In this document: positions 43,391 to 55,192 of the stretch, piece by piece
How positions within the stretch are numbered: the stretch's first letter is position 1
How the letters are laid out: each line of letters starts with the position of its first letter
Assembly: GCA_028551475.1 (NCBI GenBank)
Contig: CM052360.1
Coordinates: forward strand, 27,102,682-27,166,681
DNA: 64,000 bases
Reading direction: 5' to 3'
Source: Casuarina equisetifolia
Lineage: Eukaryota > Streptophyta > Magnoliopsida > Fagales > Casuarinaceae
Made by a program: the position numbers and the translations under genes
The notes under the pieces: generated by a model
Seen by the model: only the letters and a program-made list of their open reading frames with translations
Database searches by the model: none
What the model was told of the DNA's origin: nothing

Positions 43391-43771
43391 TGATATGGGC
43401 ATGTTTTGTAGAATCTAGAACCACGCTAGTTGGTAGCTCATTAGGGAGGTCACCGTCGAAACTCACAAGGAAAAGTGATTCTTTCTCCTGTAGTGAATGA
43501 GTAAACTCAACGTTGGACATGTTTTCATGCGAGGGAAAACGAGCCTCTATAGAAACCATTTTAGTTTATTACAAAAGCTTGCTGATCTATTACATAACCA
43601 GCCTTTATAAGGACATCCATACACTTAGCTACTACAAAAGCCATACCTAGCAAGTCTACTGCCATGCGATATCCTTCCTCCATGCTCACTTTCTTCCCAC
43701 ATTTAGTTACTAACACACTCCATCCTTCCCATCACTTGCTCATTTATGACCTTGGAAATATGCCCACATCA
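43391..43771 (-). repeat. Element C 5' LTR
   Basis: Partner of 35392-35771. The left end reads tgatatggg (one change from the intact tgatgtggg) and the right end cccacatca. The gatag target duplication follows. The - strand ORF at 43356-43559 is LTR sequence. Confidence 0.93.
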
Positions 43772-44116
43772 GATAGACACTTGGAACGACAACAAAAACA
43801 CTTGGAAACCATATCATGGGGGTTTTAAACTAAAAGCAAAGGAAGAACCAAGTGGTGTGCGTCCCCTTGACTACTTCACATATATTTTAGGGATTATAGT
43901 AAAAGAAAAGTAGCCTTTGCTTGACCAAGTACTATGCCTCTGGGGTTCTTATTAGCATAGAAAAGAAAAAAGAACTTTATATATATATAAAGTTTATTTA
44001 AACAATCTCTAAGTATAAAAAAATTTCATCTTCTTTATATGTTGAATTTTATGAAAAAAAAATTACAAATAATATCATAATAACTAACAATTTCAATTAA
44101 GAGCAATTAAGCATGC
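43772..44116 (+). repeat. CYP79 3' flank resumed after element C
   Basis: Continues the flank interrupted at 35391: acacttggaacgacaac, gaagaaccaagtggtgtgcg, aagtagcctttgcttgacca and aacaatttcaattaagagc. The order matches 13145-13330 and 34640-34880. It ends where the gypsy LTR fragment of element E begins. Confidence 0.85.
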
Positions 44117-44292
44117 CTTAACCCTTTTCCTACCTTTATTACTTAGCCCACCCTCTACATAGGTTCCATAAACCAAACCCATTCACAAGTCCAACATACT
44201 CAAAATGCAATACATATAACACAAAGTAGCCATTACCCAACAACTCGTAACAATCCTACCTCTTTAGAAACTAGCCTTGCCCTCAATGCTGG

Positions 44293-44863
44293 AGTTAAAA
44301 TAGGAGTTTCAACAATATATTGTAGAAATTCTTATAAAAATAAAAAAAATAAAAAAAAAATATGGAGAACAATAGAGAAAATGATTTATATTTCTTGGAT
44401 GGATTGTATGTACACCCTAACTATCTTTTTATAGTGGTTGACAAACAAATGCAAATCATCCCTTAATAATGATGAATCAATACCAAATTGATTATGAAAA
44501 CCATAGCCATAAAGAACCCTAAAACCTTTTAGATTTTGAGTGAAAATTTTCATCAATAGAATTGATGGTTCTTTCCCTTTTTCATTGTAATAAAAAGACC
44601 ATTTTCTTCTAATTAAGTGCCTTTATTTCACCTTCATCTATTTTGTATAACTACTAAAGGAAAAAAGAAAAAGAATTGTTCTTTCATGAGTGTGGGGAAG
44701 AAGAGGATACATGTAAGGTGCATGGGTGTGTCTTTATATTGTTCGTGGGTTGGCTTGGTGAATGGCACATGTGTTACACACACCTATTTATCTTAAGAAA
44801 CTATTGCTTTTGGTATAGACATGGCCAACAATGTGGTTGGCAATTTTTGTTTTATCTCTAACA
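44293..44863 (-). repeat. Element D 3' LTR
   Basis: 571 bp, paired with 48906-49460. Both share caatatattgtagaaattct at the left and gtggttggca...ttttatctcta at the right. The ORF at 44676-44861 lies inside the LTR. Confidence 0.9.
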
Positions 44864-44921
44864 TCCCCTTACAAGTTGATGTGTCATTTTGCACTATGAG
44901 CTTGTTTTGAAGTAGCTGAAA

Positions 44922-45494
44922 TCAAATGGAAGATAAACCTTGTGTAAATATATCAATTGTTTGATTAGTGGAAGAAATGAAATACAAAAAATGTTTATTT
45001 GTTTTGATTCTCTCACAAATAAAGTGAAAATCAATTTCAACATATTTTGTTCTTGCATGGAAAATAGGATTAGTTGTTAGATCAAGTGCTGATAAATTAT
45101 CACAACAAAGCATGGGAGGATTGGATTGTTTTACATGAAGATCTTGTAATATAGCTTTTATCCAAATAACTTCTATAGCAGTATCATCAAGACATTTTAG
45201 CTCAACTTTTGTTCTAAAGTAAGCAATAATTCTTTGTTTTCTTGAACACTAAGAAATTATATTGGTTACAAGGAAAATGAAAAATCTTCTAGTTGATTTG
45301 CTATCATCTCTATTACCTGCCCATCCATCATTAGAATATGTATGAAGATTGTTATTTGATGTATATGTTATTTGAATGCCTAATTTGGGTTTCTCAACTA
45401 AAAAAATGTAGAATACATTTAACAAATGTCCAATGAGTAAAAGTAGGAGCATGCATGTATTGACATGTGGTGTTAACAATGTATAAAATATCAA
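44922..45494 (-). pseudogene. Element D pol: RNase H pieces
   Basis: Two open pieces: 45494-45249 (THVNTCMLLLLLIGHLLNV, then YSNDGWAGNRDDSKSTRRF) and 45113-44922 (LCCDNLSALDLTTNPIF onward). Together they are the copia RNase H end, with several stops between. Confidence 0.85.
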
Positions 45495-48400
45495 GATGTG
45501 TGAGTGTTAAATATTGAAAAGATCCAACAATACTACAATAGTGTGTGGGATCTAAGTATGGTTATCCATAATTTATAGATGGTGGATGATTTGTTGTGTA
45601 GGGTGTAGACACCCTTAAAGCTTCATTCATTTCGGCTCAAAAAATTATTTTATGAGCAAATTTTGCTTAATGAAGAAAAAGACAATTTGTAGAATATTTG
45701 GCTTTCATTCCTAAAAAATAATGTAAGTTACCTAAATCCTTGATATCAATTTTAGTCTTGATTTGTTCAAGGATTTTTGACATTGGAGTTGTGAGACTTC
45801 TTATGAAAATAATATCATCAACATACACAAGGAGAAATACATTGTATGTTTGTGTATGTAATATAAATAATAAAGAGTTTGGTTGAGAAATGTTGAACCT
45901 AATATGTTTAAAAATTTGACTAAGGCATTGATTCCATGCACGTGGGGCTTATTTTAATCCATAAAATGACTATTATAATTGACAAACAAATTTGGTTTGG
46001 TAGAGTTGACAAATTCTTGTGGTTGTGTCATATATACTTCTTCATCTAGTATGTCATGTAAGAAGGCATTTTTGACATCAAGTTTTTTGATATTTCACCA
46101 CCTAGTATATGCCAAAGCAATTAATTTGCACTATAATTGACTTAGTAATAGGATTGAATGTGTCATGATAATCTATACTAGGTCATTGATGAAATTCTTT
46201 AGCAATAAGTCATGCTTTATATCGCTCTAAGGTTCCATCAAATTTTGGCTTAACTTTACAACCTATAGAAATAATATTTTAAGGTGGAGGGACAAGATCC
46301 TATGTGTGATTTTTTAACAGTGCATTATATTCTTCAACCATAGTAGCACACCAATTAGGATCTTTTGATGCTTCTTTATGGTTTTTAGGTTCAATAAAAT
46401 GATGTACAAAAGTGGTTAAAGCATATGTATGATCACGCAATAAAGTGCACTTAGGTATTTTTCCTCATTTTAGTCATGTAACCATTGATGTTTCTTAGTA
46501 GAGGATTTTGAGATCATGTCATGATCTGCACTTGTTGTGTTATTCTTTGTTGTAGTATTATCGAGTTGGTAGTAACATTTGGTGTATTTACTTGTTGAAA
46601 AAGAAATATATTTTCATCAAGTATGGCATATGTAACAATGTAAAATATTTTTATTTGTAAACAAAGACAACAATAGCCTTTAGATCCTATATGATAGCCT
46701 AAAAAAATACAAGGTTTTTAATGTATATTAAGTTTATGTTAAGTACAGGATCTCAAGTAGGGAAATACCAAGTACCCAATAATTCATAAATGAGATATAC
46801 TAGGTTTTTTATTAAATAATTTTTTCCATGGGGTTTTGTTATTTATCACAAAGTTTGATAGATGATTAATAATATGTGTCGCACTTTCAAAAACAAAATC
46901 TCAATATTAAAATGGTATATGGGCATGATTTGTCTTTAATAATCCTTATTCAATGATATGCCTATGTTTTCTTTTAGTAGTCCCATTTTGATATGGAATA
47001 TAGGGACTTGATATAAGTTGCTAAATACCCTTATTAGATAAAAAGATTTTAAATTCTTCAGAAGTGAATTTTACTAGTTCATCACATTGAATGGTTTTTA
47101 TTGTAGTTTGAAGTTGATTTCAACAAATATTTGAAAATTCTTAAAGATTTGAGGAAATTTATCTTTAGATTTCATAGAATAGAACTATGTAAATTTGGAA
47201 TGATCATCAATTAAACAAATATAATATATATTCCCTTGAGAAGTTATAATTGGTGCAGGGCCTCATATATCAAAATGGACTAAGTTCAAAGGAGTGTTGG
47301 AAATATTATATGTAGATAAATGCGATTGTCATCAGATTTTACTAATGTTACATGTAATTTAAGATGATGGAGTATTTCTAGTAAACTAAATATTCATTAT
47401 TTTTATCAATCTTATTACATTTTCATATTTAAGATGGTCAAATCGATGGTGGTAGGCCATTACATTTGCAGTAGAAACATAAAAAGTCTTCAATGATTAT
47501 TGCAGAGTATTTAAGTTGAGGCGATAGAGTTCATTTTCAACTAGTCTTTGTAGTCGGATCTATGCCATTGTCAAATTTTATACACGACAGAAATTAGGAG
47601 ACAATGAAAAAATTTAATTGTTATCTTTTGTAAATTTAGAAATATATAACAAAATTTTTGTTATGTTAGGCATAATAAGCACATCAAAAACATTAATATT
47701 ATTATGGGTTAACAAATTACTTTTATGGGTTATTGGAAGTGTCATTCCATCCTCGACAGTAACTGCTTCATTCCCATCATAATTGAGTAAGTGAGTAATA
47801 TCATAAGCATTTAGCGAGATATGATGTGTTGCACCATAACCAAGAAAGCAATTGGTTTCAATAGAGGCTTGGTGAGTTTGTTGTTGAGCCTTCTTAACGA
47901 TATTGGCCTAAATATTTTAGAGGCCTTGGAAGTTATTATTAGCGATAGAATTGAAAGGAACATACCTATAGCAACATTGACACACAATATGTCTAGGTTT
48001 GCAACATATTTGACAAAGAACATTGCATCAAAGTTTGCTACTATAATGAGGAACAAAGGTATGTCCTTGATTAGAGATATTATTTAAGCACCCTCTTGGA
48101 TTGTTAACATATTGGGAATTAGTAGAAATGGTAGCAGGACTAATGGCAAAAGTAGCTACAATAAGCAAGCCTTATGTAACCATTTCAATGTGAGCTTCCT
48201 AGGTAAGGAGTAACCTATGCAAATCTTCATGAGAAAGAGATTATGTTTGTGTATGTACATTAACTACAATGGCAAGAGGTGCATTACGAGTGCCAAGACA
48301 TCTAAAAACATGAGTTAAGTATTCATTTTCTGAGATATTTTCACATACAAGGGCAAGTTGATTAGCAATACCATCTATTTCTTGAATAAATTCAGTTACC

Positions 48401-48586
48401 ACTCAATGCCCTTTAGTTTTGTCTAAAAGACATAGGCGAAAAGTAAAAACTTATGCAAAACTATGGGCCACCAATTCAAATGATAAAGCTTTCCAAATCT
48501 CTGGTAAGGTTTTGTGCTTCCTGGCAATGGTCATAATAGTGTCACCACAAGTACAAAAAACTAGCCATAGGCAATATGATCCTTAA

Positions 48587-48860
48587 TTATCCAATTTTGA
48601 TAAGTTGGATTGGAATCACGAGTGATAGTACCTTGTTCATCAATCTTGATAAGGAACTCTTTAAGACAAGGAAAGGAGTCATGAACAACACCAAGTAATC
48701 CATTAGCTTGAAGGAAAGGCTCAATTTGAGCTTTTCAAATAAGAAAATTAGGACCTTTGAGTTACACACCAATAGTTGAAAGAAGACTTGGATTTGGTAA
48801 CAAAAGAGTATGAGTAACAACATGAACATGGTTGACGTTGGAAGCCATTTGCAAAACAAA
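48587..48860 (-). pseudogene. Element D gag N-terminus
   Basis: In one frame the - strand from 48850 reads MASNVNHVHVVTHTLLLPNP, then stops. Nearby frames give QANGLLGVVHDSFPCLKEFL and NPTYQNWIIKDHIAY, matching the general form of plant copia gag (…YQ.W...D). The longest ORF here (48587-48859) is in a different frame and is a shadow. Confidence 0.7.
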
Positions 48861-48905
48861 ATGGATCAAAAGAAAAGATTTTGCCAAAAGACTAAACTCA
48901 TACCA

Positions 48906-49460
48906 AGTTAAAATAAGAATTTTTACAATATATTGTAGAAATTCTTATAAAAACAAAAAAAAATGAAGAACAATAAAGAAAGTGATTTGTATTTCTTGGA
49001 TAGATTATGTGTACACTTTAACTATCTTTTTATAGTAATCAGAAAACAAATATAACCATCTCCTAATAATGATGAATCAATAGCAAATTGATTATGAAAA
49101 CCATAGCCATGAAGAACCCTAAAACTTTTCAAATTTTAAGTACAAAATTTTATCAATAAAGTTTATGATTCTTTCCCTTTTTCATTGTAATAAAAAGATC
49201 ATTTTCTTCTAATTTAAATGTTCCTTATTTCACTTTCATCCATTTTGTATAACTGCAAAAGGAAGGAGAAGAAGAACTAATCTCATGTGGGCATGGGGAA
49301 GAAAATGACATTCATGAGATGCATGCACATGTCGTCATTCCTAGGTTGGCTTGGTGAAATGGCACATGTGTTACATGTGCCTGCTTTATCTTGAGAACTG
49401 CCACTTTTGGTATAGACATGGTGGACAATGTGGTTGGCAGTCTTTATTTTATCTCTAATA
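48906..49460 (-). repeat. Element D 5' LTR
   Basis: 555 bp, partner of 44293-44863. The final base triplet is ata where the partner has aca. The - strand ORF at 49283-49534 crosses the LTR boundary and is not a gene. Confidence 0.9.
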
Positions 49461-52400
49461 GCTTGGATTGGGATACATGTCCTCAATTCTCTAGCCTCCA
49501 CCACATAACTTCTTTGGGTAACTTTCCTTTCCAATGTACCGAGAACTCCTTTTGATGATTCTTAATCCTATGCTCTAGAATTGCTTAAGGTATGTCATCA
49601 TTTTCTTCCTCTTTGATCCAAGATGTCCTACCTATTCACAATCTACATCCCCAATACATTTCTTCAATTTAGAGAAATGGAATACATGATGTACCTTTAA
49701 CTCCTTAGGCAACTTTAGCTTATAATCAACACTCTTAATCTATTGTAATACCTTGCAAGGAACTTGAAATTTAGGTTCTAGCTTCTAATATCATTGTTGT
49801 GACATTGAGACCTAGCAATAATGGGGCAATTTAACATACACAAAGTCTCCTAGAATTGAACTTCTCTTTTCTTGCTACCATACAACTTTTCATCCTGGTT
49901 TGAGTAGCATCCAAGTTCTTCTTGATCTTGTTCAACACTTGATCTCATTCCTCTAATACTTGCTCCACCACTACCTATGACAATCCATATACATATGAAA
50001 GGAGATTCGGAGGACTTCTACTAAACACCACCTCAAATAGGGTGTGCAAGGTGGCATTATTTCAACCTATGTTATAACAAGATTATGCCTAAGAAATCCA
50101 TTTCACCCACTCTTTGGGATGATCTCCCAAAAACACTATAAATACATGTCTAAAGTCCAATTAAGCACCTTTGTCTACCCCTCTATTTGGGTCTGATATG
50201 CTAAAGAAAAATGCAAGCTCATGCCCTAAAGCCTAAATAATTCCTTCCTCAAATTATTAGTAAACAATGGATCTTTGCCACACACTAAGGACTTTGACAT
50301 CCTATATAATTCAAATTGGCCACCATGGTTGCTATATAGGAATGAGATAAGGGAATAAAATGGCCAAATTTATATACTCTATCATCGAACACTAGACCTT
50401 CTATGAAATCTATAAATATATCTTCCTAAATTTGCTCAGGTATGGGAAAGGTTTGTAACTTACCCCTAGGAAGCACATTCTCACATTTATGTTGCTAACA
50501 ACTCCATACTCCTTAACTCTCTAATCCACTATGCACTTCATATGCTTCTAGTAAAATATGGCTTAAATTCTTTTCAAGGATTTATCTATTCCATCATGTG
50601 TGTTGCCATGCATTTCATCTACTATGATAGGCATTAATGAGGAATCCTACAGTAAATACATCTTTCTTTTAAACAAAATGATCCATCCCCATATTGTCAC
50701 GGCCTTATGACCTCTTCATGTTGAATTCTAGTAATTAATTCTTAAGTCTCCTTATGGTTTTTAACTTCCTCCTTAATAGACTCAACCTAAAGAGGAATCA
50801 ACTAAGAGATAGATAGTATTACAAGAACCTTCGTTTTTACCTAATCATCCCCACCATCATAGACCTTCCAATCTCTACACGACAAGGCATCCATAATTGT
50901 GTTTTCTTTATCTACCTTATGCTTAATAACAAAATCATACCCCATTAACTATAGTAACTATTTTTGTTGGATTAAGGTGACAATCTTCTGATCCTAGATG
51001 AACTTAATGCCCTTATTATTATTTTTAATGATGAACTAGTTCCCTAATAAGTAATATCTCCACTTATAAACTACCATCACGATCATCAAAAACTCTTTCT
51101 CATATGTAGATAGCTACAAATATTTTCCATGAAAGGCCTTACTAAAATAGGCTATTGGTATGTTCCTTTGTGATAATACAACCCATACTCCCCCACCTAA
51201 TGCATCACATTCCAATACAAAAGAAATTGAGAAATCTAGAAGAACCAATACTAATGCAGTCATCATTACTCTATTTAGTCACTTAAAAGCTACCTGAGTC
51301 TTTTCACTCCACTAGAACGCATCTTTCTTAAGCAACGTAGTAAGTGGTTCTGTGATTTTCTCATACCATTGAATAGTATCCTAACCTTAAGTCAAGTTTA
51401 GAAAAGTAACGCATAATTTAACTCATTTAGCAACTCATCAATTGTCACAAGAGGAAATTTATCCATCACCATCCACTTATTAAGTTCTCAATAATTCACA
51501 CAAAGCCTCTAAGAGCCATTTAATTTTTTCATCATAAAAACTAGTGATAAAAAAGGACTTTTGCTTAGTCTAATTACCCTCATCATCTAGTAACATTTTT
51601 ACCAATCTTTCAATCTTCCCTTCTTACAAATAGCGGTATCTATATGGCCTTGCTAATAGTAGCTCTTCCTAATCTCTCATAATGATTTTATGGTCATGAC
51701 TCCGACATGAGGGTAATCCCTTAGATTCCTAAAACACTAATGACTCTTTCAAAATTTAATCCATCGCCTCTTTACCTCCCTATCAATTCCTTATTTTTAA
51801 TGCCAAGAATTCCCCCTTAGCTTTTGTCAAGTCCCTCTCTTTTAACTCAACCATTTACAACATAAGAACACCCCTTCCTTTTCTAATTATCTCACAAACT
51901 CCAAACTCCAAACCACTCAATAATTTGTTAGGATAAGGTGAAGCTCCTATCAAATTTTATATTTTTCCTTTTACCTTAAACTCCATTCTCGTATCAATAA
52001 AATTCCAAACAATGTCTGCCAATGTCTCTAGCTAATGGATTCCTAATAACACATTAATAGCTAAAATAGGCAATACAAACAACTCCAAGTCCATCTTTAT
52101 TCCTTGTAATCCCTTGTAATCTTACCTCTACACAAGCATTCTTTCTAATTCCAAAAATTTCATTTCCATTAGTGACCACAACTTTAAATATGCCCTTATC
52201 CTTTAACTTTAGTCCTACCTTTTTTGCTAACTTTTAACTAAAAAAGTTATGGGTTCTTCTCATAGCAATCAAGGAACGTACTTACCATTTATATTCTCTT
52301 AAACTTCCCTCTACCTTCATGGTTTAAGACTATACCACTTTTTCTTTCCCATACATCATAAAAATTGAAATTCCTATTTATTCCCCTTCCTTCTCCACTT

Positions 52401-53062
52401 TCACTATCTCATTATCTCCCAATTCTTCATCTTCTAATTGTTCATCTCATTCCTCCAATCATACAACCTTTATTTGAAATAACTTCTTTTTACATTGGTG
52501 TCCAAGGATGTATCTATCATTACAACAAAAAATAATCCTTTCTTCTTCCTTTCCTCAATCCCCATTATTGTAAATCTCTAATGGGCAAGCTATTCTTCAT
52601 TGGCACTATCTCTCTTCCACTTTTCTTTACTATACTTATGCTTGCTCCCTTTTTTAACTGATTGCTCCTACCCTAAAATATATTTGCTAGTCATATAGCT
52701 TCATTAATAGTTCAAGGTGCTCTAGCATTAATCTCCACTTGAATCTCCAACTTCACCTCACTAATAAATCCTTCCACAAGTTGCCAATGTGTCAATAGCC
52801 CCACTATCAACATCAACTTAGTATACCACTCATAATATTGATCTAATTTTCTTGTTTGCATTAGCTTAAATAAAACTATATAAGAACTAGACCCCCACTT
52901 AACCCTCTACCATTCTTACAACCCATCTTGCAAATTGTCCCAAGATAAGTCTTTTCCCATTCTATTCATCTCATGTTTAAATGCCTAAAACCATATAAAT
53001 GTCTTCCTTTCCAAATTGCAAGACACCAATTCAACAAGTTGTCTTCCTACTATAATACCAAT

Positions 53063-53462
53063 TGTTGGTGGTATGAAGTGATTGTAATGACTTTAGACCT
53101 AGTGATAGGGCTTTGGAGCATAAAATTTCCCACAAGGATTCAAAAGGTTACATTTTCATCAAAGAATGATGAAAAATGACACTTAATGAAGGAAGATTAC
53201 TAAGGTTAAAAGGTAGCCCCAACATGTTCACTTCCATTGCATAAAAACCAGATTACAAACTAATCCCTTTAGATACTTCCCTCACACTTTTTTAAACGAC
53301 ACCTCTTTCCTTTCTTAGGTTTAAGCCTTAACCCTTTTCCTACCTTTATTACTTCGCCCACCCAATGCATAGGTTCCCCTAGCCAAACCCATTCACAAGT
53401 CCAACATACCCAAAATGTAGTATATACAACATAAGGTATCTGTTATCCAACAACCCGTAATA
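53063..53462 (-). repeat. Element E 5' LTR
   Basis: About 400 bp, from tgttggtggtatgaag to cccgtaata. The distal third is repeated at 44117-44252, where it is followed by a decayed polypurine tract (AAAGAGGTAGGAT on the - strand). No clear target duplication was found because the left copy is truncated. Confidence 0.75.
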
Positions 53463-53479
53463 GACCACATTTAGAATAG

Positions 53480-54060
53480 AGTAAGATCCCTTTTCTTTGA
53501 TGTGCCTTTGAAGCATGCCAAAACATGTATGGGAATTCACATCCATGCACTTTGCACTTTGCACTTTAGAAAAGGCGAGGGAAAACATGTCACAGACTTT
53601 CCTAAATGAAACATCTTAATAACAGTAACTTGGGAACACATGTGGACGTGATTCTTGAATTGTTCCATTCAGGCCTTGCCATCATCAGTCTATGAACAAA
53701 AAGGAATTACATAGGCTTATAAATCCAAAGTCTTCTCTATATTACATCTTTAGCTTCTCTTTGTTTTTCATGTGAAAATGCTTCTTAAATGCAAGTAGGA
53801 ACGTCTTTCTCTTTGAACATAAGAGCAAGAAGTATGATCATAAAAAGATGTTTATCTAATTCTATTCTCTTACTTTACTAAAATGTGATCCACTTGATAT
53901 TTTCATTTATAACCTTACATTAATGTCTCTCTTCATCTTTGGATCTTTAGCAAATGTATGCCATTAATTCTATAGGTAGTGGCATATAACTTTGTACATG
54001 TCCCATTTGACCCTTCTTTCCATTGAGACAATCAGAACTAGAAAATGTTTAAAGTTTGAT
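53480..54060 (+). repeat. Spacer repeat R, copy right of element E
   Basis: Contains gccaaaacatgtatgggaat, cacatccatgcactt, acatgtcacagactttcc and the R tail (aaatgcaagtaggaacgtct, aaatgtatgccattaattct). It most resembles the copy at 2140-2800. A short gcactttgcactttgcactt triplication sits at 53547-53568. Confidence 0.7.
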
Positions 54061-54314
54061 ATTACCTAAAAGATCATTACCTTTATAATTAGTTGCAAAT
54101 GCTAGTATGCACCTATAAATAAATAAATAAATAAAGGCTAGTTGTAAGGATCTTAGATGAAAGAAATAAACAAAAAAAAATAACTCTATTAACTCTATGA
54201 AATGAGAAAAGAAGTAAGAATTGAGATAAAGGACAAATAGTTTTAACTGTTTTCTAGGTAGGCAAACAAGTTAATTTCTTTCCATTCTCCTTTGTCTCAT
54301 GTGTACATAGAATA

Positions 54315-54466
54315 TAAAAAGGAGACGAGTGCCCATGTCATGACTTCAAAAACTCAAACTTCATGCAGGCCCTTAGAGCCTTAGGATATCTAAAAAGGAG
54401 ACGAGTGCCCATGTCATGACTTCAAAAACTCAAACTTCATGCAGGCCCTTAGAGCCTTAGGATATC
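54315..54466. repeat. Perfect tandem duplication, 2 x 76 bp
   Basis: Units 54315-54390 and 54391-54466 are identical. Each starts taaaaaggagacgagtgccc and ends ccttaggatatc. The unit is the first part of a spacer repeat R copy that continues to about 54610 (ctgaagatgcggacaattcc). Confidence 0.95.
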
Positions 54467-55192
54467 ACTCTTTTCTGAAGATGCGGACAATTCCAGCTAA
54501 GATATGCGTTTGAAGTTTACATACATGCAATTTAGAAAAGACAAGGAAAAATGGCTCAAGGATTAGGATACCTTTTCTTTAACGCTTTTTAATAGAAGAT
54601 GCCTTTGAAACCAAAAGTATTCATTGTTTTCTCCCTTCATTATTTTCTGAGGTGGCATACCCATAAGCCCCTCTTGTTTCTATCTTCCTTTAAACAAGTA
54701 CAAATGGAAAAGCATTTAATGTTTAACATTACCTTTTAAGGCAATGTCCATTTCATCATACCTATATAAATTACTAGTTTTAAGGAATTTTTTCTATTAC
54801 TTCACAAATGAGAAAAGAAGAAGAATTAAGATAAGGATAACGTTGTTGTTCAGTAACATCATCTTGTCACATTCATCCAATAGTTCTATGAATTCAAGAA
54901 AAAGGACAAAATCCATAGCTAGGTTTACTACCAAAAGGGGAATGATGATTCAAGGTGACAACTCACAACTCATGATTTATATGCACACACCTTTCATTCT
55001 CCAGCAATGAATGTAAATGCCATTCAAATACAAATGTGGGCTATAATGCAGGTGTGCAGGGAAAGGATAAGAGAAGGCTTTGAGAAGAAAAAGCCAACCT
55101 TTTATAAACTAAACACATTCCATGCCAAAGGTAAAAGACGTAAGCAAAGAGAAAGACAACATTAGTTCATATTAGTCTTTTTCCTCTCAACC
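54467..55192 (+). other. Spacer repeat R remainder and decayed CYP79 promoter
   Basis: No gene was seen. 54467-54620 is repeat R. 54700-54900 resembles 28590-28740 and 30300-30490 (gttttaaggaattttt, cataat/catcttg..cattcatccaat). The last 40 bp (cttttttcctctcaaccatg) match the leader of the 25.7 kb CYP79. No TATA box is preserved at the expected position. Confidence 0.5.

Larger units (their letters stand above)
35387..43776 (-). mobile_element. Non-autonomous LTR retroelement C carrying an HMA-domain sequence
   Basis: LTRs at 35392-35771 and 43391-43771 begin and end with the inverted TGATGTGGG/CCCACATCA and are flanked by an exact 5-bp duplication, gatag (35387-35391, 43772-43776). On the - strand a polypurine tract (AAAAGGGGGAGGAA) abuts the 3' LTR. 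A primer site ATTGGTATC abuts the 5' LTR, interrupted by copia B; its continuation, AAAGACAGG, is on the other side of B. Without B the element is only ~2.7 kb, with no protease, reverse transcriptase or integrase. Its interior encodes a coiled-coil-rich piece, an HMA domain and unrecognised ORFs. Just before the polypurine tract it ends with HNLEDKVIIKGGG, resembling Ty3/gypsy polyprotein tails. It is therefore probably a gypsy deletion derivative that picked up host sequence. Confidence 0.88.
44288..49465 (-). mobile_element. Ty1/copia LTR retrotransposon D, nested in gypsy E
   Basis: LTRs 44293-44863 and 48906-49460 are flanked by gctgg (44288-44292) and gcttg (49461-49465), a target duplication with one change. 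A polypurine tract (AAGGGGA) is next to the left LTR, and a TTGGTATGAG primer site next to the right one. The interior is heavily decayed. A gag start MASNVNHVHVV lies at about 48850, a reverse transcriptase YVDDIIF box near 45800-45835, and RNase H (LCCDNLSALDLTTNPIFHAR, then KYVEIDFHFI and DIFTQGLSS) at 44922-45113. Dense stops mark it as inactive. Confidence 0.9.
44117..53462 (-). mobile_element. Degenerate Ty3/gypsy LTR retrotransposon E, with copia D nested
   Basis: The complete right LTR (53063-53462) and a partial left LTR (44117-44252) share cccttttcctacctttatta and caaacccattcacaagtcca. Next to the right LTR the - strand reads ATTGGTATTATAG, a decayed initiator-Met primer site. Inside, on the - strand, broken frames give a gag zinc knuckle (CNDRYILGHQC near 52500-52540). 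They also give an RNase H of gypsy type near 51035-51215 (LECDALGGGVWVVLSQ, then IPIAYFSKAFHGKY and LSTYEKEFLMIVMVVYKW). Near 49640-49760 is the integrase C-terminal block (YKLKLPKELKVHHVFHFSKL). This is gypsy order: RT and RNase H before integrase. Stops are dense, so the element is old. Confidence 0.85.
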
